NCBI GenBank assembly: GCA_044224215.1
Contig: JBGAKX010000138.1
Location: 1 to 12,320, forward strand
Length of the DNA stretch: 12,320 bases
Reading direction: 5' to 3'
DNA from: DAOMFM01 sp035429825
GTDB lineage: Bacteria; Acidobacteriota; Blastocatellia; UBA7656; JADIYM01
The notes below the pieces were generated by a model. The model did no database searches and was not told where the DNA came from. It worked only from the letters and a program-made list of their open reading frames with translations. Made by a program: the position numbers and the translations under genes. Below, piece after piece: positions 7,222 to 12,320 of this stretch. The number at the start of each line of letters is the position of its first letter. Within the stretch, counting starts at the first letter, position 1.

Positions 7222-7353
7222 GCGGACGCCGATTCCGGGCATCCCGAAACGGAGCATCGGATGCGTCACCGCGGACGCCGATTCCTGACACCCCGAAAGG
7301 GTGCTTCGGCGACGCCACCGCGAACGCCGACTCCGGGCACCCCGAAGGGGTGC
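7222..7353 (+). repeat. 49-bp tandem repeat, 2.7 copies
   Basis: Copies begin at 7222, 7271 and 7320, each opening with GCGGACGCC or GCGAACGCC and then GATTCC or GACTCC, and each followed by a CCCGAAA-type C-like hairpin. The first C-like hairpin is broken, the second partly paired (CACCC/GGGTG), and the third perfect (GCACCCC gaa GGGGTGC). The segment joins the plus-oriented units to the inverted one. Confidence 0.8.
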
Positions 7354-7433
7354 GTCACAATAGCCGGGGGTCGAGGAGCGAAGCGACGACGACCCCCGGT
7401 TGCACACACATCGATTCCGACCCTGAAAGGGTC
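7337..7433 (-). repeat. Inverted repeat unit (C'-B'-A')
   Basis: Read on the minus strand this gives GACCCTTTCAGGGTC (hairpin A, 7418-7432), CCGGGGGTCG...CGACCCCCGG (hairpin B, 7364-7399), GGCTATTGTGAC, then GCACCCCTTCGGGGTGC (hairpin C, 7337-7353). This is the same order as units 1-5 but reversed, so the locus is one large, lopsided inverted repeat. CGGTACCG is absent here. Confidence 0.88.
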
Positions 7434-7451
7434 GTGCACCATATGGTGCAC
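7434..7451. repeat. Right boundary palindrome (perfect, 18 bp)
   Basis: GTGCACCATATGGTGCAC is a perfect palindrome and matches the left boundary element at 6517-6532. It lies 32 bp after the E1 stop codon on the minus strand. No T-run follows, so it is not an intrinsic terminator by the usual rule. Confidence 0.85.
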
Positions 7452-7483
7452 ACGCTACCCGATTCGGTTTGGACGGGACCGCC

Positions 7484-9610
7484 TCAGTAGGCTGCCAGAG
7501 CCCTCAGCCCCTCGGCGATGTCGGACGTCTGCGGAAGAATCTCGTCCTCGAGCGCCGGGTAATACGCAACGAACGTGTCCAGCGCGCCGATCCTCCGGAC
7601 CGGTGCGTCGAGGAACTCGAACAGCTCGTCGGCGATCCGCGCGGCAATCTCGGCCCCGAACCCGCCCGTGCGCATGTCCTCGTGCAACACCAGTACCCGG
7701 TTCGTCTTCTTCACCGAGGCCGAGATCGCGTCCCAGTCGTACGGGCTCAGGCTCCGCAGGTCGATCACCTCGACGTCCAACCCCTCGTCCGCCAGCTGTT
7801 TGCAGGCGACCAGCGAACGCTGCACCGTCGCGCCGTAGGTCACGACCGTCACGTCCGACCCTGCACGCGCGATGCGCGCCTTGCCGAACGGAATCATGAA
7901 ATCCGGATGGGCGTAGGCGCTCTTGTTGTAGGTCTGCCGGTAGAGGTGCTTGTGCTCGAGGAACATCACGGGATCGTCGCACCGGATGGCCGTGCGCAGC
8001 AGGCCCGCGGCATCGAGCGCTGTCGACGGAATTACCACGCGCATGCCAGGCGTATGCGTGAAGAAGATCTCGCCCGACTGGCTGTGATAGATCGATCCGC
8101 CCGTCAGATAGCCGCCGCACGCGACGCGGATCACCAGCGGGCACTTGAAATCGCCCGCCGAGCGCCAACGCATCGTCGCCACTTCGTTGCGCAACTGCTG
8201 CATCGCCGGCCAGATGTAGTCAAAGAACTGGATCTCGACCACCGGCTTGATCCCGCGCGTCGCCATGCCGACCGCGCGCCCGATGATGTTCGCCTCTGCG
8301 AGCGGCGAATTGAACACGCGCGCCGCCCCGAACTCGCGCTGCAGGCCGTACGTGACCTTGAACACGCCGCCCTTGCCCTTGACCTGTTCGAGGTTCTCGA
8401 CCCGCGAGCAGTCCGCCACGTCCTCGCCGAACACGACGATCGACGGATCGCGGCGCATCTCTTCGTGCATCGTCCGGTTGATGTGGTCGAGCATCGTCTT
8501 TTCGCCCGTCTCTTCGAACCGGGGAGCGGACTCGGTGTCGAACGCCGCCGATGTCGGGTCGACATCGGGCGAGTAGACCCACATCGGCGCCGTCCCCGAC
8601 GCGGGCCGCGGCGCCACGAGCGCGCGGTCGGCCGCATCGTTGACCTCCGAGTCGACGTTGTGCTTCAGCTGATCGAGCGCCTCGTGCGTCAATATATCGT
8701 TTGCTATCAACAGATCTGCAAAGGTGTGCAACGGGTCTCGCCGTGCTTCGTCCTCGCGTTCGCTCTCGGACCGGTACAACCGCTCGTCGTCCGACAGCGA
8801 ATGCGAATACGGCCTGATCACGTGTGCGTGCACGAGCGCGACGCCACGCCGGGCGCGGCAATGATCGACCGCCTCCACCATCGCGGCGTAGCTCGCGAGC
8901 GGATCGCAGCCGTCGACCTCGATGATGTGGAGGTTCGGGAATCCCGACAAGAGCTTCGACACCGAACCGCCGGCGGTCTGCACCTCGACCGGCACCGAGA
9001 TCGCGTAGCCGTTGTCCTCGACCACGAACACGACCGGCAGCTTGAGGTTGCATGCGGTGTTCATCGCCTCCCAGAACTCGCCCTCGGACGTCGTGCCGTC
9101 GCCGGTCGAGCAGTAGACCACCTCGTCGTTCTTGAAGAGGTCCGTGCGCGACTTCAGCTCGTCGATCAGGCCAAACCGATAGCCGGCCTCGGCGCACCCG
9201 ACCGCCTGCAGAAACTGCGTCCCCGTCGGAGACGACTGCGACACGATGTTGAGCGCCTTGTGGCCCCAGTGCGACGGCATCTGCCGTCCGCCGGAGTTGG
9301 GATCGTCCGACGACCCGACCGACTCGAGCAGTTGTTCGTACGGCGTCATTCCGAGCTGCAGACACAGCGCGCGGTCCCTGTAATACGGATAGAACCAGTC
9401 GTACGCCGGGCGCATGGCGAGGCCCGCCGCGGTGAGAATCGCTTCGTGTCCGGCGCCGCTGATCTGGAAGTAGATCGCGTTCTGCCGCTTCAGCTGAATC
9501 TCCTTGTCGTCGAGCCGCCGCGACGTGTACATGGTCCGGTACAGGCCGACAAGCTGTTCGGGGCTGAGCCCGTAGAAGTGATCTCCCGCCGGCTTCTTGC
9601 GCGTCGCCAT
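7484..9610 (-). CDS. Fused alpha-beta E1 of a 2-oxoacid dehydrogenase complex (branched-chain/pyruvate type)
   Basis: A 708-residue single chain carrying both halves of a thiamine-diphosphate (ThDP) E1. The alpha part is about 10-335, with RxxDDKEIQL, SGAGHEA (51-57), the regulatory-loop-like SHSLSDDERLYRS (269-281) and the ThDP/Mg motif GDGTTSEG...N (170-200). The beta part is about 370-708, with the conserved FGEDV (394-398), FNSPLAEANIIG and HSQSGEIFFTHTPGMRVVIPS, closest to branched-chain 2-oxoacid dehydrogenase beta subunits. E1 decarboxylates a 2-oxoacid and passes the acyl group to lipoyl-E2; it acts in the cytosol. Separate alpha and beta chains are more common, so the fusion is notable. 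No E2, E3 or lipoylation gene is nearby. ATG 9610 has AAGGAG 7 nt upstream. Substrate (branched-chain or pyruvate) cannot be settled by eye. Confidence 0.9.
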   Translation of the reverse strand: MATRKKPAGDHFYGLSPEQLVGLYRTMYTSRRLDDKEIQLKRQNAIYFQISGAGHEAILTAAGLAMRPAYDWFYPYYRDRALCLQLGMTPYEQLLESVGSSDDPNSGGRQMPSHWGHKALNIVSQSSPTGTQFLQAVGCAEAGYRFGLIDELKSRTDLFKNDEVVYCSTGDGTTSEGEFWEAMNTACNLKLPVVFVVEDNGYAISVPVEVQTAGGSVSKLLSGFPNLHIIEVDGCDPLASYAAMVEAVDHCRARRGVALVHAHVIRPYSHSLSDDERLYRSESEREDEARRDPLHTFADLLIANDILTHEALDQLKHNVDSEVNDAADRALVAPRPASGTAPMWVYSPDVDPTSAAFDTESAPRFEETGEKTMLDHINRTMHEEMRRDPSIVVFGEDVADCSRVENLEQVKGKGGVFKVTYGLQREFGAARVFNSPLAEANIIGRAVGMATRGIKPVVEIQFFDYIWPAMQQLRNEVATMRWRSAGDFKCPLVIRVACGGYLTGGSIYHSQSGEIFFTHTPGMRVVIPSTALDAAGLLRTAIRCDDPVMFLEHKHLYRQTYNKSAYAHPDFMIPFGKARIARAGSDVTVVTYGATVQRSLVACKQLADEGLDVEVIDLRSLSPYDWDAISASVKKTNRVLVLHEDMRTGGFGAEIAARIADELFEFLDAPVRRIGALDTFVAYYPALEDEILPQTSDIAEGLRALAAY

Positions 9611-9658
9611 GCAAAGGCTCCTTGTGGATCGCGAATCGATTCCGTCTGAAAAGACGAG

Positions 9659-9687
9659 ATTGTACGGGGGGCCGGAGGGGCCGTCAA
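9659..9687 (-). promoter_or_regulatory. Near-consensus sigma-70 promoter of the E1 gene
   Basis: On the minus strand TTGACG (9682-9687, 5/6) and TACAAT (9659-9664, 5/6) are separated by exactly 17 bp. The leader to ATG 9610 would be about 40 nt. The -35 box ends 3 bp before the start codon of the divergent gene at 9691, so the spacer covers that gene's ribosome site. Confidence 0.7.
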
Positions 9688-9690
9688 ATC

Positions 9691-10275
9691 ATGCGTGAGG
9701 ACGCGCACCGCTGGGACGATCTCGACGACCGCGAACGACGCGATCTCGCGCCCCTGCATGGAGATACGCCAGGCGCGACATTCGACGCGCAATCGCTCGA
9801 AGCGCGCATCACGCTCCGGTCCGTACGGCTGGCGATGGATCGGCAGGGCTTTGGGGGCCGGCTGTGGGACGAAGTGCGTTCGATCCTGTGGGTCAGCCCG
9901 AACCAGATCGGCATGGTCGTCGCCGACGCGTGGCGGTTTCGCGAGATGGTGCGGCGCGCGACGAGACCCGACGGGGCGCCGCTGTTTCGTGCCGATCCCG
10001 GCTGGCTGCTGCTGATGTTCAAACACGAAGCCGACTGGAGTGTTCGCGAATCGGGCGCCACGGCGTGGGGCCTGCAGCTCTACCGCCGCGGGCCGGACCG
10101 GCGCGAGGACGGCGAGATCGTCGCGGACCTCGACCGCGCGCCACTCACGGGCGGCATCCTCGCGCACCTCGGCGATGTCCGCCGTCCGACGGCCGCCGAA
10201 TCGCACCCGACGTTCGCGTGGGAGGCGATCCGCGCACGCCTCGCAGACCCCGCGCCAGCCGTCGACGCCGGCTAG
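9691..10275 (+). CDS. Conserved-looking protein of unknown function
   Basis: A 194-residue soluble protein that I do not recognise. The start is placed at ATG 9691 because GGAGGGG lies about 10 nt upstream; the frame is open from 9622. It is rich in Arg, Asp, Trp and Ala, with no signal peptide or membrane helix. The better-ordered middle (about 35-130) reads like a folded alpha/beta domain: ARITLRSVRLAMDRQGFGG, LWDEVRSILWVSPNQIGMVV, WRFREMVRR, WLLLMFKHEADWSV. The last 25 residues look disordered. Codon use is like its neighbours, and the only reading frame that matches a ribosome site is this one. It is divergent from the E1 gene with a very short gap and convergent with the K+/H+-exchange-like gene, whose stop it overlaps. 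It could be lineage-restricted. Confidence 0.65.
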   Translation: MREDAHRWDDLDDRERRDLAPLHGDTPGATFDAQSLEARITLRSVRLAMDRQGFGGRLWDEVRSILWVSPNQIGMVVADAWRFREMVRRATRPDGAPLFRADPGWLLLMFKHEADWSVRESGATAWGLQLYRRGPDRREDGEIVADLDRAPLTGGILAHLGDVRRPTAAESHPTFAWEAIRARLADPAPAVDAG

Positions 10276-10952
10276 ACCTGTTCGTCGGTCGCGATGCTGC
10301 CCGTTCGCCGGAGGTAGTCCACAAGCCCGGGCAGGCCGAACCGCACGCCGATGCTCGCCGCGAGCTCGCCGTCGAGCGGCCGAATCAACCGGTCCTCCGG
10401 AGAGAGCAGTTCGTTGAGGTCAGCGTCGGGCACAAACTCCACGGGCACCTGCCCGTTCAGGACCTTCTGTCCGCCGTGCAGCGCGCGAAGGTGCGAATAC
10501 AGCCGGTACCCGTTCCACGCGAGAAAGACGTTCGGGCCAGGCAGCAGTCCAAGCGCGGCCGTAACTGGAAGTATTGCCGCATTTATGTAGAGCCAGCGCC
10601 TGTGGGTGGATGTCTTGTGGAGCAGCAAGAGCCGCAGCCGCCGGCGAACGTAGTGGGCGCTGATCCCGCTCGGATACGTCACCTGGACCTTGTCCGCCTG
10701 CCGGATCCGCCTGAGCATCGGCTCGGTGGGATCGACCCGGCTGTTGAGCCGTTCGATCATCCGGCGCAGGCGCAGACTGAACCCGCCTTCGGCGGTGGCG
10801 ACCGACCGCCACGCACGCGCCGACGTGCGTTGCAGCCATCGCAGCATCCCGCCACCTTCGACGGGCTCGGCATCGTCGAGCGACTCGTCGAACTGCTCCT
10901 CGGGATAGAACTCCCAGTGGCGGCGGTAGACGTTAATGAAGTAGATCTTCAT
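10272..10952 (-). CDS. Mitochondrial K+/H+-exchange-like protein (Mit_KHE1 family)
   Basis: A 226-residue protein. It starts KIYFINVYRRHWEFYPEE, has a basic helical middle (ARAWRSVATAEGGF, MIERLNSRVDP), then one hydrophobic stretch at about 120-150 with ILPVTAALGLLPGPNVFLAW and NGYRLYSHLRAL. This pattern matches the family named after yeast proteins linked to mitochondrial K+/H+ exchange; the bacterial role is not established and transport by this protein alone is doubtful. I chose ATG 10952 because MKIYF is where homology should begin; ATG 10979 is in frame and also possible. No good Shine-Dalgarno is visible for either. The gene follows the rhomboid gene by 59 bp on the same strand. It ends in a CTAG shared with the convergent gene. 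Confidence 0.68.
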   Translation of the reverse strand: MKIYFINVYRRHWEFYPEEQFDESLDDAEPVEGGGMLRWLQRTSARAWRSVATAEGGFSLRLRRMIERLNSRVDPTEPMLRRIRQADKVQVTYPSGISAHYVRRRLRLLLLHKTSTHRRWLYINAAILPVTAALGLLPGPNVFLAWNGYRLYSHLRALHGGQKVLNGQVPVEFVPDADLNELLSPEDRLIRPLDGELAASIGVRFGLPGLVDYLRRTGSIATDEQV

Positions 10953-10953
10953 T

Positions 10954-10985
10954 GCACTCGCATTCTGCCGCACTCGCATTCTGCC
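10954..10985 (-). repeat. 16-bp perfect tandem duplication at a gene start
   Basis: GCACTCGCATTCTGCC occurs twice in direct succession (10954-10969, 10970-10985), immediately upstream of the ATG at 10952. Each copy contains an ATG on the minus strand; the one at 10979 is in frame with the gene, the one at 10963 is not. Confidence 0.9.
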
Positions 10986-11011
10986 GTCTTTGACCCAAAG
11001 TCGCCAGCCGG

Positions 11012-11737
11012 TCAGAATCGCCCGCCAACGCGCTGCGGCGCCGGGGCCTGGCGCCCGATGCCGAAAACGAACACGAGGACCATGCCGGCGACAAAGCCGC
11101 CGATGTGCGCCATGAACGCGACACCGCCGCCGGCGCCGCCGAGCTGGCTGACAACCTGCAGCACAAACCAGAGGCCGAGCACGATGATCGAAGGCATCTG
11201 CGTGACGACGCGAACCACCAGGACGTTCACGCGGCGACCCGGGAACTTGACGAGATACGCGCCGAGGACTCCCGCGATCGCGCCGGACGCGCCGAGCGTC
11301 GGAATGACCGAGTTCGGATCGAGCGCAATGTGCGCCGCATCGGCGATCAGGCCGCAGACGAGGTAGAAGACGAGGAATCGGGCGTGGCCGAGAAAGTCCT
11401 CGATCTGATCCCCGAAGATCCACAGATACAGCATGTTCCCGGCGATGTGCATCAGCGATCCGTGCATGAACATCGACGTCAGCAGCGTCAGGTAGATCGG
11501 CACGGGACCCGGGTATTGCTGCACGTCGAACGTGCCGTTCCCGGTCGGAATTGCCATCGCTCCCGTGAGGTCGGTGTTGTGGGTGATCTCGAACGGTATC
11601 GTGGAATACCCGTACGTGAACCTGTCCCCGGCGGTCATCTGCAGCAGGAACACGAGCACGTTAACCGCGATCAGACCGTACACGACGTACGGTGTCGTGC
11701 GGCGGTCCGAGTTGTCGTCTCCGATCGGGAAGAGCAT
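11012..11737 (-). CDS. Rhomboid-family intramembrane serine protease
   Basis: A 241-residue multi-pass membrane protein with the rhomboid core. Hydrophobic segments lie at about 16-36, 80-108 (with HGSLMHIAGN, His97 and Asn101 in the HxxxN position), 118-138, 145-165 (catalytic Ser151 in GASGAIAG), 180-197 and 204-228 (catalytic His211 in AHIGGF). The Ser-His dyad is complete, so it should be active. A stretch of about 45 residues between the first two membrane segments (36-80) is the usual L1-type external loop. Rhomboids cut transmembrane substrates in the inner membrane; the substrate here is unknown. ATG 11737 has AGGAAAG about 8 nt upstream. It lies 47 bp after nadK and 59 bp before the K+/H+-exchange-like gene, on the same strand. 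Confidence 0.92.
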   Translation of the reverse strand: MLFPIGDDNSDRRTTPYVVYGLIAVNVLVFLLQMTAGDRFTYGYSTIPFEITHNTDLTGAMAIPTGNGTFDVQQYPGPVPIYLTLLTSMFMHGSLMHIAGNMLYLWIFGDQIEDFLGHARFLVFYLVCGLIADAAHIALDPNSVIPTLGASGAIAGVLGAYLVKFPGRRVNVLVVRVVTQMPSIIVLGLWFVLQVVSQLGGAGGGVAFMAHIGGFVAGMVLVFVFGIGRQAPAPQRVGGRF

Positions 11738-11755
11738 TCCGGTTCTTTCCTGTGT

Positions 11756-11776
11756 CGGCGCGCTGAGACCGCGCCG
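11756..11776 (-). other. GC stem-loop between nadK and the rhomboid gene
   Basis: CGGCGCG and CGCGCCG form a 7-bp stem around a 7-base loop, with no T-run. It could attenuate read-through or stabilise the upstream mRNA; it is not a standard terminator. Confidence 0.4.
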
Positions 11777-11784
11777 GGAGCGGC

Positions 11785-12320
11785 TTACTCGCCGCTGGCG
11801 TCCGCGATCTGGCCGCCCCAGCGCAGCTTTGTCCGCAACACCTCGAAATAGTTCCGATCGCGGGGCGTGATGACATTGAACGTCGCCGCGCTCTTGCGCA
11901 CGCGAATGCAGTCGCTGACGGCGAGCTTGATGCCGATCTGGCCGTCGATCGTCGCCATGACCTCTTCGCCCGACGGGCGGACGTTGAGCTCGATCGTGAC
12001 GGTGTCGGGCACGACGAGCGGACGGTTCGTCAGCGTGTGCGGACAGATCGGGTTCAAGACGAACGCGCCCATCGACGGCACGAGGATCGGACCGCCGGCC
12101 GACAGGTTGTAGCCGGTCGATCCGGTAGGTGTCGAAACGATCAGACCGTCCGCCCGGTAGTAGGTCACGAACCTGCCGTCGATCAGACAGTCGATCTCGA
12201 TGATGCGGGCGATGGCGGACTTGTTGACGACGACGTCGTTCAGCGCGGTCGCGTGTTCAATCACGCGTCCACGGCGCTCGACGTCGCATTCGATCACGAC
12301 TCGAGGGTCGACTTCGTAAT
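11785..12320 (-). CDS. nadK: NAD kinase, C-terminal part (5' end outside window)
   Basis: The minus-strand frame is open to the right edge, so the N-terminus, including the GGDG ATP site, is missing. What remains is about 178 residues of the C-terminal beta-sandwich. The motif ALNDVVV (family LNDVVI) is followed by YYRADGLIVSTPTGSTGYNLSAGGPIL and then NPICPHTLTNRPLV, all diagnostic for NAD kinase, along with DGQIGIKL near the end. The enzyme makes NADP from NAD and ATP or polyphosphate in the cytosol. The stop is TAA at 11785-11787. It is the first visible gene of a leftward set with the rhomboid and K+/H+-exchange-like genes. Confidence 0.95.
   Translation of the reverse strand, partial: YEVDPRVVIECDVERRGRVIEHATALNDVVVNKSAIARIIEIDCLIDGRFVTYYRADGLIVSTPTGSTGYNLSAGGPILVPSMGAFVLNPICPHTLTNRPLVVPDTVTIELNVRPSGEEVMATIDGQIGIKLAVSDCIRVRKSAATFNVITPRDRNYFEVLRTKLRWGGQIADASGE

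Larger units (their letters stand above)
6517..7451. repeat. Palindromic repeat array, non-coding (about 935 bp)
   Basis: This stretch between two leftward genes is filled with ordered GC-rich palindromes. The basic unit holds hairpin A (GGACCC...GGGTCC), a linker containing GGGTTGTG and the palindrome CGGTACCG, hairpin B (CCGGGGGTCG...CGACCCCCGG), the constant linker GCTATTCTCGC, and hairpin C (GCACCC...GGGTGC). A segment with GCGGACGCCGATTCCGGGCA usually follows. Five units run in plus orientation from 6550. Degenerate 49-bp tandem copies occupy 7222-7353, and one unit is inverted at 7337-7433. Related palindromes close both ends. Frames are open across parts of it, but their peptides are simply repeat-encoded Arg/Gly/Pro-rich strings, so I call no gene. 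It may be a REP-like family spread through the genome. Confidence 0.9.

Noticed and set aside
6517..7451. CRISPR array
   Set aside because: Repeats are hairpin modules of more than 100 bp with conserved linkers, not short identical repeats with unique spacers, and there are no cas genes.
7469..9649. A 726-codon plus-strand frame opposite the E1 gene
   Set aside because: It is the antisense shadow of a clear dehydrogenase gene, is Arg/His/Val-rich and has no domain.
9642..9655. Small hairpin CGTCT-GAAA-AGACG in the E1 leader as a riboswitch or attenuator
   Set aside because: Only 5 bp, at the expected transcription start, with no further conserved structure.
10979..11423. Upstream extension of the K+/H+-exchange-like gene to give 383 residues
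   Set aside because: The extension lies over the rhomboid gene in another frame and is Arg/Pro-rich nonsense; homology begins at MKIYF.

Overview
The window is GC-rich and gene-dense, with no rRNA, tRNA, CRISPR array or transposase gene that I can see. The gene mix is an AMMECR1/MEMO pair, a DUF6335-like acidic protein, a secreted protein with three PA-IL-like repeats, a FecR/DUF6600 wall-type protein, a fused alpha-beta 2-oxoacid dehydrogenase E1, a rhomboid, and a mitochondrial K+/H+-exchange-like protein. This fits an environmental Acidobacteriota (Vicinamibacteria-like) chromosome best. That is an inference from family recognition, not a proven placement.

Layout, left to right. 1-593 (+) is the 3' end of a GAF/PAS sensor. 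598-1978 (-) is a two-gene operon, amrB then amrA, converging on the PAS gene with only 4 bp between stops. 2101-2547 (+) is a small acidic DUF6335-like protein, divergent from amrB. 2664-4463 (+) is a secreted protein with a small beta domain and three lectin-like repeats. A strong bidirectional terminator at 4493-4523 separates it from the convergent 4545-6413 (-) FecR/DUF6600 protein. 6517-7451 is non-coding and holds an ordered array of palindromic repeats. 7484-9610 (-) is the fused E1 with a near-consensus promoter at 9659-9687. 9691-10275 (+) is an unknown protein whose stop overlaps that of the convergent K+/H+-exchange-like gene (10272-10952, -). Upstream of that on the same strand are a rhomboid protease (11012-11737) and the C-terminal part of NAD kinase (11785-12320, cut by the window edge). 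These three probably form one operon.

The most unusual element is the repeat locus 6517-7451. It has five same-direction units built from three hairpins in fixed order (A-B-C), then a 49-bp tandem repeat, then one unit in the opposite orientation. The locus is bounded on both sides by a related palindrome centred on CCATAT. Base changes at the hairpin tips keep or restore pairing, which suggests selection on a folded RNA or single-stranded DNA form. It lies between two leftward genes, just upstream of the putative promoter of the FecR/DUF6600 gene. I see no protein gene in it. Whether it is a known repeat family of this lineage can only be settled by a genome-wide search. The rest of the window reads as ordinary chromosomal housekeeping and envelope genes.
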